Origin: Triplophysa rosa
Lineage: Eukaryota > Chordata > Actinopteri > Cypriniformes > Nemacheilidae
Length of the DNA: 64,000 nucleotides
NCBI RefSeq assembly: GCF_024868665.1
Contig: NC_079893.1
Location: 15,914,597-15,978,596 of the forward strand
Reading direction: 5' to 3'
Shown: piece after piece, positions 12,118 to 22,298 of the stretch
Position numbering within the stretch: position 1 is the first letter of the stretch
How the letters are laid out: every line of letters begins with the position of its first letter
The notes under the pieces: generated by a model
Seen by the model: the letters and a program-made list of their open reading frames with translations, nothing else
Told to the model about the DNA's origin: nothing
Database searches by the model: none
Made by a program: the position numbers and the translations under genes

Positions 12118-12933
12118 TTGAAAGATTCACAGCAGTTCCATCGAATAATGGAATGCATAGTCGATATAAAAAACTGGATGAGTAACAACTTTTTATTACT
12201 GAACTCGGACAAAACAGAAGTGTTACTTATTGGACCGAAAACTGCTATAAGTAACAACCAAGAATACTGCTTAACTATTGACGGATGTTCCATAAAACCC
12301 TCGTCGTCAGCAAAGAATCTTGGCGTTCTATTCTATAGCAATCTGTCATTTGAGAGCCACTTCACCAACATCTGTAAAATTGCATTTTTCCATCTTAAGA
12401 ATATATCTAAACTACGTCATATGCTGTCAATGTCAGATGCAGAGAAGTTAATTCATGCATTCATGACATCAAGATTAGATTACTGTAATGCACTGTTAGG
12501 TGGTTGCCCTGCAGACTTATTACAAAAACTCCAACTGGTCCAAAACGCGGCAGCTCGAGTTCTTACACGTACAAAAAAGTATGAACATATTAGCCCGGTT
12601 CTGTCAACCTTGCACTGGTTACCTATAAAGCATCTCGTTAACTTTAAAATCTTGCTTATTACCTATAAAGACCTACATGGTTTAGCTCCTCAGTACTTGA
12701 ATGAACTCCTTTTCTATTACAGTCCTTCACGTGCATTACGCTCTCAGGCGTCCTGTCAGTTGGTAATACCTAGAATTTCAAAATCAAGTGCAGGTGGTAG
12801 ATCCTTCTCCTATCTAGCGCCTAAACTTTGGAATAGTCTTCCCTGCACTGTCCGGGAGGCAGACACACTCTGTCAGTTTAAATCTAGACTAAAGACGCAT
12901 CTTTTTAATCTTGCATACACTACTCTTCCATAA
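12118..12933 (+). CDS. L2-like LINE reverse transcriptase, C-terminal fragment
   Basis: An uninterrupted 271-codon frame covers the end of a LINE ORF2. It begins inside the RT thumb region (NWMSNNFLLLNSDKTEVLLIG), followed by KNLGVLF, SRLDYCNALLGGCP and LQLVQNAAARVLTRT, and ends [13 protein letters not shown] near the stop. The endonuclease and the YADD palm motif are upstream and absent through 5' truncation. Without a promoter or start it is a passive insertion fragment. The assigned M comes from the first methionine after the break, not from a real start. Confidence 0.85.
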   Translation: MKDSQQFHRIMECIVDIKNWMSNNFLLLNSDKTEVLLIGPKTAISNNQEYCLTIDGCSIKPSSSAKNLGVLFYSNLSFESHFTNICKIAFFHLKNISKLRHMLSMSDAEKLIHAFMTSRLDYCNALLGGCPADLLQKLQLVQNAAARVLTRTKKYEHISPVLSTLHWLPIKHLVNFKILLITYKDLHGLAPQYLNELLFYYSPSRALRSQASCQLVIPRISKSSAGGRSFSYLAPKLWNSLPCTVREADTLCQFKSRLKTHLFNLAYTTLP

Positions 12934-13574
12934 TATAAATCTTCAGAGGGTTTAGGCTGCATTAGTTAGATCAACCGGAACCAAAAACACAACTGATGTA
13001 CTTGTTGCATCAAAGAGTACAGAACAGTACTCTACTCTCAGCCAGTCTTGTCTCATTGTTCCAAGGTTACCACAGCGAGCAGGATGCAGTTCATGGCCTG
13101 ACCTGATGGTAGAGTCGGAGAATGGGAAGTGGGGACCTGACAAGAGCTGAGATGATAGAGCTGGATAAAGAAGGACGCTGGTCTCTGACGGTCCTGACAA
13201 ATGATCCTAGGCTTCACCACAAAACTTTCAAATGCTATTAGATTATTAATGATAATCTTAAACTACAATTTATTTATTATTAAGTTTATTTATTTTATTT
13301 AGCCTTGTTGTGCAAGTTCTCTGGAGCTTGTGCAGAGGCAGCAGCTTTTTGCCAGAGGGAAACTGGAATCCCCTGGTTGGGCCTGGGTTCCCCTGAGGTT
13401 TTTTTTCTCGATTAGAGTTTTGGGTTCCTCGCCACCGTTTGCATACTGTTTTGCATCTGCCTGGCTGGGGGGGCTGCTTTAGAATTTTAAAGTTTTACTT
13501 AATTAATATTGCATATAGGAATTTATAGTCTGTTATATTTGACCTGTGCTTCTCTCTCCTTTATCTTAAATGTG

Positions 13575-13720
13575 TGCTCTCACTGTGCGTGCGTGTCTTT
13601 GTGTGTAGGTATACTTGTCTGTGTACGTGTGTGCGTGCGTGCGCGTTTGTGTGTGTGTGTATGTGTGTTAGTACGTGTGCGTATTGTGTGTGTGGAGTGT
13701 TTTGTATGTGGGTATGTCTG
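13575..13720. repeat. (TG)n-rich microsatellite
   Basis: Irregular GTGTGCGTGCGT/TGTGTATG runs lie inside the LINE 3' UTR. The open frames on both strands are simple-sequence artefacts. Confidence 0.85.
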
Positions 13721-13908
13721 TCTTCTTTGTTTTCACCTTTTACTTGTTTTTGCAGGTACAACTTAAATTGTTTTGCTTATAGTCAATGCTTATGTCTTAT
13801 GTACAGCTGCTTTGTAACAATGAAAATTGTAAAAAGCGCTATATAAATAAAGTTGAGTTGAGAGTTGAATAAAATGAAGGGGGTTGAATACTTTTGCAAG
13901 CCACTGTA

Positions 13909-14389
13909 TATGATATATGCTCTGTTATATGTCAAATATATATATGCCTGTAACAAATATTTTGTACAGATATTACATGTGACCACAAATGAATGTTATG
14001 ACTCTCTTATGTTATTATTTTTTGTATTTACCATATAGAAAAGTTTTCTATTTATTACGTCTATTGCATCATTTTCTGTTTTATACTTCTTTCACTACTT
14101 ATTATATTAATATACTTATGATATTAATATGTATTTGTAAAGCTTTTAAAGATTTAAATCCTGCTATAGAAATACATTTGAATTGAAGAAAATTGAATTT
14201 ACTTATTTTGTTGGTTAGCTTTCTTCAAAATCTGATACGTATGTGTTTTTCTAATATTTTCCTAGTAAGGTGAACGCTAATATGTTAATGTAATTAATGA
14301 TTTTGAGTCACCTGTACATGTACAGTCAGAGGTATATTACAACTATTTCAAGTGCAAAAATAATATCTAAATAGTATGTTCATAAAAAT
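13909..14389. other. AT-rich non-coding interior
   Basis: Interior sequence of the TA-flanked element with TATATA-rich tracts. No gene seen. Confidence 0.4.
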
Positions 14390-15140
14390 ACAAGCAAGTA
14401 GTAGTTTACCAAGAATACACTTTGAAGTGTACTTATAAATGTACTACAAGTATTGATCTAGTTAACTATCAGTATATCTGCAAGTTCACCTAAAGAAAGG
14501 GTACAAACATACTTTAAAGTTTACTCTCAGTAAACTACTACATTATTAAAAGTGTACTTTTATGAATGACGACTGTGCTACAAGTAATGAACTAGTATAC
14601 TACCAGTACACCTAAAGATAACCTACAAGTACACTTGCAGTATAAAAACTACTTAACTTATAGTTAACTGGGAGTAAACTTCAAAGTGTACTTTCATAAA
14701 CTAAACATGTGCTAAAAGTTTTGAACTAGTAAACTACCAGTACACCTAAAGATAACCTACAAGTACACTTGCAGTATAAAAACTACTTAACTTATAGTTT
14801 ACTGGGAGTAAACTTCAAAGTGTACTTTCATAGACTAAACATGTGCTAAAAGTATTGAACTAGTAAACTATCAGTATACCAACAAGTTTACATGGAGTAT
14901 AGTTGTAGTACAAATGAAAACCTAATTGTAAACTTGTCGTGTACTCTACTGTACTGTACATTTCTAAACTAAAAAGTGGGCCAATTTAGTCCCAAGCGGT
15001 ATACACATAGTACATTTTCAAGCGTACTACTAGTCCATTGATATTAGTATACTTAATACATAAAGTATACTTAAAAATATGCTTGAACTTTACTTAAGTA
15101 TACTTAAAAAATGAACTTCAAGTATACATCTTTTTGATAA
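14390..15140. repeat. Subterminal AAGTATACTT/AAGTACACTT repeats, right
   Basis: About 750 bp of densely repeated words (AAGTACACTT, AAAGTGTACTT, GAACTAGTA, AAGTATACTT). A longer direct duplication spans about 14580-14700 and 14705-14850, sharing ACCAGTACACCTAAAGATAA. It is the counterpart of the shorter left cluster at 5690-5935. Confidence 0.8.
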
Positions 15141-15145
15141 GGGTA

Positions 15146-15823
15146 ACTAAGGTGCGTAAGCTCAGATCAATGATTAATCAGCTCAAAAAAGAAACACTGA
15201 AATAAAACAAGTTGACAAAAAGAATGAATCTAATATTTGGTGATAATATAGCATATCGAGAGATTTATAAGCTCTCTTTGGTAGGCGGGTCACTTTGACC
15301 CAGGAACACCACAAGTGTGATTCTGTGCCATTTTGTACACAATTAAAGCAATTCAAAACAAACTTCCTGGTTAAACAAATTAGTCTAGATTAAAATAGGC
15401 TTGTGTGAACATCAGTGCAAATTTTTGACATATTTTATGTAATATTGCTAAAATTATTTACTTAATTTTTTCAGTAAAAGACTGAGGTGCCTAAACTCAG
15501 ATTAACTAGGCCTACCATTAATCAGTTTGAAAAAGAAACACAAAACCAGTCCTAAATGAAAGAAAACAAGTTGACAAAAAGATTGAAACCAATATTTGGT
15601 GACAAAATTGCATAACATGTGATTTATAAGCCGGAAAGACCACAAGTGTAACAAGGTGTGGGAAAAAAAACACAAAAAAGCAACAAAAAATACACTCTTT
15701 TGTGAGAGGTTGTTATAGACTTTGTGAACAAATTTCAGTCCAATCCAATAACATTAACTAGTATTTTTGGGTAAAATATTATATTTTTGGGTCAAAATTA
15801 CCCGAACACAACATGAGTGTTAA
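15146..15823. mobile_element. Fold-back element, right portion
   Basis: This continues the right arm interrupted at 5674. Two tandem units (about 15146-15300 and 15480-15650) share AAACAAGTTGACAAAAAGA and ATTTATAAGC; the left arm at 4430-4900 carries the same words inverted. The right edge reads ...ACCCGAACACAACATGAGTG followed by TTAA at 15820-15823, suggesting a TTAA-targeting (piggyBac-like) terminus. No matching TTAA end was found at the left edge, so that end is diverged or truncated. Confidence 0.6.
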
Positions 15824-16165
15824 CAGTAAGTTTCCAAGTAGTTTGTGAAATTCTTAACTTACTGTAAAGTTAATAAACAATTATCCCATAAGTTTCCCTT
15901 TCAAAATAAGTCCAAAATAAAATTAACCCCATCCCTTAACACTGACATATCGTCGCTGTCGGGCGGAATCCTCATATCTCCAAAACCATTATTTTTCAGG
16001 AAATTAAAAAACTGCATTTTTTTTTAAGTTATTAAACAATGTATCGTTAAAGTTGGTATTATACCTTATATTGTTATCATATACTGTAGTGTACCAACAT
16101 TAACACAACATTTCCCCAAAACCATGTTTAATTGGAGATACAAGGTTTATGACTTGGGAGCAGGG

Positions 16166-16511
16166 TAGGGCTGCTCGATTATGACAAAAAACATAATCAC
16201 AATTATTTTGGCCAATACTGAGATCCCGATTATTTAACACGATTACTCATTAACTTTTAAAACAACATAGAAAATAAATAACTTTGCTTTTAAACTGTGA
16301 ATTCAATTGAAAAATAAATGTAAAGAAATAGCACAGCTGAACCACTGTAAAGAAGGGGGTGCGCTGTGGATTTATACCACGAGAAAAGAGAGGATCCTTG
16401 CAAAATGGAATGTGGCACAATAATCGTTTTAACTCAATTATTTTGTATATGTAATTGTTGAAGCCAAAATTTGACGATTACGATCATTTTTCGATTAATT
16501 GCACAGCCCTA
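16166..16511. mobile_element. hAT MITE, 346 bp
   Basis: Termini are TAGGGCTGCTCGATTA and (inverted) TAGGGCTGTGCAATTA. A perfect 8-bp duplication GAGCAGGG flanks it (16158-16165 and 16512-16519). Its short length and CGATTA-rich ends fit a common fish hAT MITE family; a longer relative lies at 30643-31350. Confidence 0.93.
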
Positions 16512-16594
16512 GAGCAGGGAGATACGAGATTACGTTGTCATTGATAAGAATGGTACGGACACAGACGTCGCTGCTGCCAGCAGTGTTCATCAAA

Positions 16595-16975
16595 GTCTGC
16601 GGTCACATTGAGCCTTTTGACAAGAGATGAGGCTTTAAAAGCTAATGAAAGCTAATGATTGTGGTTACATACATCTTCCTAAACTCTATTTTAAACGTTA
16701 CAGCTATGAGTGATGCAATACCAAAATAAAACGTTAAACAGGCTGTCTAATATAGGCGGAAATTAATCTGCACGCAAATAAAGTCTGCGGTCGCGTTGAG
16801 CCTCTTGACAAGAGAAAAGGCTTCAATAGTTAACGAAAGCTAACGACTGTGGTTACATACATCTTCCTAAACTCTATTTTAAAGGTTTAAGAACTATAAG
16901 TGATGTAATACAAAAAACGATGAGCTGACTAGGCTGTCTAATAGGCGGAAATTAGCTGAATCTGCTCGCAAACTT
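16595..16975. repeat. Tandem duplication, ~190-bp unit
   Basis: Two adjacent copies share AAAGTCTGCGGTC, TTGACAAGAG, GTGGTTACATACATCTTCCT, AAACTCTATTTTAAA and GGCTGTCTAATA...GGCGGAAATTA. The copies are diverged by roughly a tenth. No coding potential. Confidence 0.8.
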
Positions 16976-17357
16976 ACCTTCGTGGCTCATGGGCTTCCTT
17001 CTGCACCGAAGCATTACAGCTATCGATTTTTAACAAAACAGACCTACTCAAATGTATCTAACCTAACTATTTTCACTCGTTATTGTCTAAAAAACCTTCA
17101 ATCAGGAGACGTAATGCCGAGAAGCTCCCGCGGAGTGAAGAAGAGGTGGCGTTACGAGACTTCTCAGACAGCTGAAGTGTCCAATGGAGTTAAGAGATTT
17201 GCTCTCAAGCTATTTTCAACACTTTAGATTGGTTAATAATTTGTAAGAATAACAGACCCACATGGGGACTGACCAATAGCATCGATTTGTGAAAAAATAT
17301 GAAATAGCCCAAATTTGGACATAGGAGGTTTCCGCCCGACAGCGACGATATGTCACT

Positions 17358-17856
17358 CATGCTTATAACGTCGGTCACATCAGCATAGTTTTAGTAATGT
17401 ACAGTCAGTAATTTCCCAGCAAACACAGTACGTTCTGACGACGTCGCCAGTTCGTCATCATTTGGTCACTATGACAAAGGGATGGGCGATATTATATCAT
17501 TTGCGATATACCGGTATAAATTCTCCCCACGATAGTAATTAAGTCTACCCGCGATATAAATAATAGATAAATCCTAGCGAAAATGGGTATAGCGGAGGGT
17601 GGACGTGAAGCTGAGAAAGAGTTTGCACTAAAAGAGGAGCTCTAACTCTTGTGAAGGATGGCACTGTGGATGCATCTGAGTTAATGTTTAGTTTCACTTT
17701 CCTTTTATTTCATTTGTTTGTTAAGTATTTGTTGATAGTCATAAAATACATTAAAACACCACAACATTTAGTTTGGCTAAAAGTCCTCATTTAAACATTC
17801 GTTAGATGTTATGCGCGCGTGCGCATTGCACAAATTGTTTAATATGATTTCTTGTC
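17358..17856. other. Non-coding segment with a possible hAT-MITE end
   Basis: GGGATGGGCGATATTATATC at about 17482 resembles the end of a known type of hAT MITE, but no opposite end was found. The remainder shows nothing recognisable. Confidence 0.35.
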
Positions 17857-18644
17857 TAGTGATGTCCTGATCACTTTTTGTTCCCCCGATCCGGGTCATT
17901 TTATTTCAAGTATCTGCCGATCCGAGTCCCGATCCAATACTTGTATTTTCCTAGTGCTAGGTGCACACGCCAGGTATATTAAGGTTATTGAAATATAACT
18001 ATTTAACATTTCAGCATACCAATAATATTGCCTAACATATTGTAGCAAACATAATGACAGTATTAATCTTTTCAACTAATTCAAAGTTTGTCCTCATGAG
18101 ACAGAATAACAGAGCTTCAGTTGACACAGTCTCACAATTAAAAGTCAACACAATACTGCAAGTTCACTCTGGGGTACTCACATATAAGCATATCTTTGAA
18201 CTTTCACAAATAAAGGGAAAACAGCATCTTTTTCGTTTTAGCGGACAACCGCTAATGCTTCTCATCTGTATCATTAAGTTTGTTGTAAAGCTCCGGTAGA
18301 GCGCTGTGTGAAGTAAGAAATCAGACTCTAACCTGTGTTCTCTATCACAGCGTCACAGAGCTGAGTGAACTCACTGTATCCGTCCACTTTTTTGAGGGTA
18401 TTTAATTGTTATTATTGAACAAAGCTCCATTGCTAATGCCTTGCGGAATGCTCCCGCTGCTGACATTACAAGCGACTGCTCCACTGCTCTTGTATTTCCA
18501 CACTGGCACAGCTCGCGCTCTCGTTTACGAAACTTGCTTGATGGCAGAGGTGATCGGAAATTATCTAGCAAAATATAGCCGATCCCGATCAGGTAAAAAA
18601 GGCTTTGATCAGCCCCCGATCCCGATCGGCTCGGGACATCCCTA
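17857..18644. mobile_element. Probable hAT-like MITE (TAGTGATGTCC ends)
   Basis: The left edge TAGTGATGTCC and right edge GGGACATCCCTA are near-inverse, and both subterminal zones contain CCGATCC/GATCGG words (CCCCCGATCCGGG; CCCCGATCCCGATCGGC). No convincing 8-bp duplication was found, so the exact borders are uncertain. Confidence 0.6.
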
Positions 18645-18649
18645 TTAAT

Positions 18650-18808
18650 TAATCTGGTCATTTTTATTTATTTTATGGAAAATGTATGATCAGAGTAAAA
18701 TCTGTTATAATGTCAAGACGGATGCAATAAATCTGGTCATTTTTATTTATTATATGGAAAATGTATGATCAGAGTAAAATCTGTTATAATGTCAAGACAA
18801 ATGCTATA
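18650..18808. repeat. Tandem duplication, 79-bp unit
   Basis: Two adjacent copies starting AATCTGGTCATTTTTATTTA and ending ...TAATGTCAAGAC differ by only a few bases. Recent local duplication. Confidence 0.9.
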
Positions 18809-19460
18809 AATCCGACTTTTCACAGATATTAAACAGGAGTTTAAATAGATACAACAATTAAAACTGTGTTTCTATATATTTAGTGCGTGTGTCTAATATG
18901 TCTGCAAAGAGCTCTCATCATTTAAACATTAAGGGTCATTTTGTTTTACCTCACTGCCTGATATATTACTTTAGCAGTTTATTTATATTATTTCTTCACT
19001 TTATAAGTTACATATGTGAAAATAAACACATATTTTAGTGATTTTCGATCGATTTGGGGGCGTTTAAATGAACAGACCTTGATGTTTGTGAGTGTGACTG
19101 AAGAAACTTTTGATTGTTGTATCTTAAAAACTGACATCCTGCTAAACTTATTTAGTATGATAAGAATATAATGTTAACCTAAAGATCATGTTTATTCATC
19201 CCTGTCAATAAATATCTGCTTTAAATCCTCTTTATTTCGTGTTGAAGTCTTTGGTTATTTATGTCATTTACTTAAGTATATAAATAAAATATCTGATTGT
19301 GATGTACAGTGTTGTTTTGAGTTTTATTAATCGTTATACTGTGCTTTTTACATATCTGAATAGAGAATTACTCCAATTATGCATAACATTTTATTTTTAA
19401 CACGATTAAATCACAAATTTTAATCCTCCATGTGAGGGATGGTATGTGTTTAGATAAAAT
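18809..19460. other. AT-rich non-coding segment
   Basis: No gene or clear repeat. Multiple stops in all frames. Confidence 0.4.
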
Positions 19461-19498
19461 TACACTGTAAAAAAAGTCTGTGAAAACTACAGTAAAAA

Positions 19499-20074
19499 TG
19501 TCATGGCTCTGCTTCCTTAGTCATGTTTTTCTTGGTCCTGTAGCAGAGCCATGACAAAGTCTTTGGTTATGTGTGGAGAGAAACATATTATTGTCCGTTT
19601 GACAATAATATACGTTCTCTCCAGTGTCTTGTCATTGACCCCATTCCTCTCGTTTCCTCGTTATCTTTCCCTGAGTGTTTAATGTCCCACACTTGCCCCA
19701 TGTCGTTATCCCTCGTTTGTCTTCCCTATATATACCCTCTTGTTTCTTTGTCCTGTGCTCTTGTATTGCGTGAACTGCGTTGTGTTGGATGGTGTTGTGT
19801 TCATGTTCGTGCGTTTACCCGTGTTCCTGATCATGTTTTGTGAGTTTTGTGCCTGATATTATTTAAGACGTTTGGTCGTGTCCTTGAGTTTAGTTATTTG
19901 TCTTGTTTTCATTTTGCCCCCTCGTGGGAAGTCTTTTGTTTTATATTTATTCCTTAGTTCTGTTTTCCCCCATTGTGGGTGTTTTTTGTTCTGTTTTGTT
20001 GTTAAATAAATATATCTGTTAACCCCTTCACTGCCGTTGCCTGCATTTGGGTTCTTCCACGCCCTATCGTGACA
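19499..20074 (+). mobile_element. 5' LTR of Gypsy-like element
   Basis: It runs from TGTCATGGCTCTGC to ATCGTGACA and contains a polyadenylation-type AATAAA near 20005. It is nearly identical to 21752-22298 except for a ~21-bp and a ~9-bp extra segment. AAAAA flanks the element on both outer sides, a possible but low-information 5-bp duplication. Confidence 0.85.
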
Positions 20075-20639
20075 GAATACACGAGCCATCAGAACCCAGC
20101 GGGCAGCAAGATGGATGGCACGGCGTCGTCCTCACGGTCCGCTCAAGCCCGCTTGCTGCTAGGTTTCCGCCAGGGGAACTACGGGAACCGGGAGTTCACC
20201 GGGGCATCTCGGCGGTGGCGAGAGGCGCTGAGTTCAACGAGGCAGAGTTGAAGACGATCTTCAACTGCTGCCTCACTCAGCGCCTCACCCCGTCTGAGAA
20301 GAGGCTGCTGGGTCCCCTAGGGTTCGCGGACAATGGTCAGGTTCGTGGCCAACCGGGACGATCCCGGGGGTGGGGTTCCACGTGGGACTTCCACCTCGCG
20401 GTCGATCACGCCGGAGGGCCTCGACCTGCTGCCGCTCCCGGGGGGACTCGGTACCCTCCGGCTTGAGCTCCACGGTCCCCGTTCACTCTGGTGGCGCCAG
20501 GTGGGCGGGAGAGGGGGGATCCGGGGATGACGTCGGCGACTCCTCCGCTGCGGAACTCCCTCCGGTCCCCACGGATTCGCCAAGTCGGCTATGGATCCGG
20601 TGGTGCGGAGAAGGAGGGAGAGGCGCAGCGGAGGAGCGT

Positions 20640-20940
20640 CCACGTCCGGTGCAGCCGGCGTCCAGTCCGGTGCAGCCGGCATCCAGTCCGGTGCAGCCGG
20701 CGTCCAGTCCGGTGGTCCAGCCGGCGTCCAGTCCGGTGGTCCAGCCGGCGTCCAGCCCGGTGCAGCCGGCGTCCAGTCCGGTGCAGCCGGCGTCCAGTCC
20801 GGTGTCTGCCGGTGTCCAGCTGGTCAGCCGTGCCCAGTCCGGTGTCCAGTCGTGTCAGTGTCGAGTCCAGCCGGTGCAGCCGGCGTCCAGCCGGCGTCCA
20901 GCCCTGTCCAGCCGGCTCTCAGCCTCCAGCCGGCGTCCAG
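20640..20940. repeat. Degenerate GTCCAGCCGG-type repeats
   Basis: Diverged ancestral copies of the GGCGTCCAGTCCGGTGCAGCC motif lie upstream of the homogeneous 33-bp array. Confidence 0.8.
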
Positions 20941-20953
20941 CCGGCGTCAAGCC

Positions 20954-21420
20954 AGTCCGGCCTTCCAGCCGGCGTCAAGCCATGTCCAGCCGGCCTTCCA
21001 GCCGGCGTCAAGCCATGTCCAGCCGGCCTTCCAGCCGGCGTCAAGCCATGTCCAGCCGGCCTTCCAGCCGGCGTCAAGCCATGTCCAGCCGGCCTTCCAG
21101 CCGGCGTCAAGCCATGTCCAGCCGGCCTTCCAGCCGGCGTCAAGCCATGTCCAGCCGGCCTTCCAGCCGGCGTCAAGCCATGTCCAGCCGGCCTTCCAGC
21201 CGGCGTCAAGCCATGTCCAGCCGGCCTTCCAGCCGGCGTCAAGCCATGTCCAGCCGGCCTTCCAGCCGGCGTCAAGCCATGTCCAGCCGGCCTTCCAGCC
21301 GGCGTCAAGCCATGTCCAGCCGGCCTTCCAGCCGGCGTCAAGCCATGTCCAGCCGGCCTTCCAGCCGGCGTCAAGCCATGTCCAGCCGGCCTTCCAGCCG
21401 GCGTCAAGCCCTGTCCAGCC
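20954..21420. repeat. 33-bp tandem array, about 14 copies
   Basis: The unit contains CTTCCAGCCGGCGTCAAGCC plus ATGTCCAGCCGGC and repeats with almost no variation (the last copy has CCCTGTCC for CCATGTCC). In one frame it encodes an 11-residue repeat AFQPASSHVQP. Confidence 0.95.
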
Positions 21421-21751
21421 GGTCCCTGGGAGACTCCCAGGGCCAAAGACTGTTCCCCCCGGGACTCCTCCTAAGTCCCCCAGGACTCAGCGCCCTCGAG
21501 CGCAGCCGGGGACTGGGACTGGTCTCCCCAACCCTTTTGGACTACCCCCTATGAACTCTTGTTTTGCCCCACCCCCCCTCCCATGTTTGTTGTTTTTATT
21601 GTCTCACCCCAATCCCATTGTGATTGTGTCTTGTCTTCCACTGATTTTGTTTTCCATGTTTGTCTGGTTTTTGTCTTTGTCTCGGTCTGCCTTGTCTTGT
21701 CCGTCTACCCCTTGGTGAGCACCTGGAGGTGCTCATTAAAGGGGGGGCTTC

Positions 21752-22298
21752 TGTCATGGCTCTGCTTCCTTAGTCATGTTTTTCTTGGTCCTGTAGCAGA
21801 GCCTGTGGAGAGAAACATATTATTGTCCATTTGACAATAATATACATTCTCTCCAGTGTCTTGTCATTGACCCCATTCCTCTCGTTTCCTCGTTATCTTT
21901 CCCTGAGTGTTTAATGTCCCACACCTGCCCCATGTCGTTATCCCTCGTTTGTCTTCCCTATATATACCCTCTTGTTTCTTTGTCCTGTGCTCTTGTATTG
22001 CGTGAACTGCGTTGTGTTGGATGGTGTTGTGTTCATGTTCGTGCGTTTACCCGTGTTCCTGATCATGTTTTGTGCCTGATATTATTTAAGACGTTTGGTT
22101 GTGTCCTTGAGTTTAGTTATTTGTCTTGTTTTCATTTTGCCCCCTCGTGGGAAGTCTTTTGTTTTACATTTATTCCTTAGTTCTGTTTTCCCCCATTGTG
22201 GGTGTTTTTTGTTCTGTTTTCTTGTTAAATAAATATATCTGTTAACCCCTTCACTGCCGTTGCCTGCATTTGGGTTCTTCCACGCCCTGATCGTGACA
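21752..22298 (+). mobile_element. 3' LTR of Gypsy-like element
   Basis: It starts TGTCATGGCTCTGC and ends CTGATCGTGACA. It matches the 5' LTR apart from two short gaps and scattered substitutions, so the insertion is not brand-new. Confidence 0.85.

Larger units (their letters stand above)
12116..13867 (+). mobile_element. L2-like LINE, 5'-truncated
   Basis: The insertion starts abruptly inside the Tc1-like transposase and ends with GCGCTATATAAATAAAGTTG followed by short TTGAG repeats, the usual tail of fish L2-type LINEs. It contains the RT C-terminal ORF, a long 3' UTR (12934-13560) and a TG-rich microsatellite. Confidence 0.85.
11376..13906 (-). mobile_element. Tc1-like transposon interrupted by a LINE
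   Basis: The left terminus CAGTGGCTTGCAAAAGTATT and the right terminus AATACTTTTGCAAGCCACTG are perfect inverted repeats. TA dinucleotides flank both ends (11374-11375 and 13907-13908). The left part (11376-12115) keeps long terminal sequence and the C-terminal half of a transposase on the minus strand. The right part is only 39 bp (13868-13906). Between them sits a 5'-truncated L2-like LINE, so the N-terminal half of the transposase was deleted or displaced. Confidence 0.9.
5677..15143. mobile_element. TA-flanked element inserted into the fold-back element
   Basis: The left end reads TA|CCCTTATCAAAAAG (TA at 5675-5676) and the right end reads CTTTTTGATAAGGG|TA (TA at 15144-15145), a 14-bp perfect terminal inverted repeat. 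Both subterminal regions are packed with AAGTATACTT-like words. Removing this interval rejoins a continuous fold-back unit, which supports a single insertion with TA duplication. Inside are two hAT elements, one Tc1-like element with an L2-like LINE in it, and about 2.5 kb of its own non-coding sequence. I recognise no transposase belonging to this element. The superfamily is unresolved (CACTA/EnSpm-like subterminal repeats, but not CACTA termini). Confidence 0.65.
15944..17354. mobile_element. TIR element with 25-bp perfect ends
   Basis: The first 25 bases (starting GACATATCGTCGCTGTCGGG) are exactly the reverse complement of the last 25. Similarity continues imperfectly to about 40 bp. The trinucleotide ACT flanks both ends (15941-15943, 17355-17357), compatible with a 3-bp target duplication as in PIF/Harbinger, though ACT is not a typical Harbinger target. 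No transposase is recognised. A hAT MITE sits inside it. Confidence 0.8.
20111..21474 (+). pseudogene. Gag-like remnant with repeat expansion
   Basis: An ATG at 20111 opens MDGTASSSRSAQARLL. Frames are then interrupted several times before an Arg-rich MDPVVRRRRERRSG block (20591), typical of Gypsy-like gag ends. After it comes Pro/Gln/Ser/Ala-rich repeat translation. All three forward frames stay open through the array because 33 bp is a multiple of three without stops, so the long ORFs there are not evidence for a real protein. Confidence 0.5.
19499..22298 (+). mobile_element. Non-autonomous LTR retrotransposon (Gypsy-like), 2.8 kb
   Basis: Two LTRs surround a 1.68-kb interior with gag-like remains, a 33-bp tandem array and a purine tract (AAAGGGGGGG, about 21738-21747) immediately before the 3' LTR. 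No protease, reverse transcriptase or integrase is present, so it must rely on an autonomous relative. No canonical TGG-type primer-binding site follows the 5' LTR; the sequence there is GAATACACGAGCC. Confidence 0.85.

Noticed and set aside
13509..13846. Cys/Val-rich small ORFs
   Set aside because: Produced by a (TG)n microsatellite inside a LINE 3' UTR.
20075..20100. Primer-binding site after the 5' LTR
   Set aside because: The sequence does not start TGG and I could not match it to a tRNA 3' end.
20370..21718. Several long open frames (300-390 codons) on both strands
   Set aside because: They arise because a 33-bp stop-free unit is repeated; all frames are open and no domain is seen beyond the short gag-like block.
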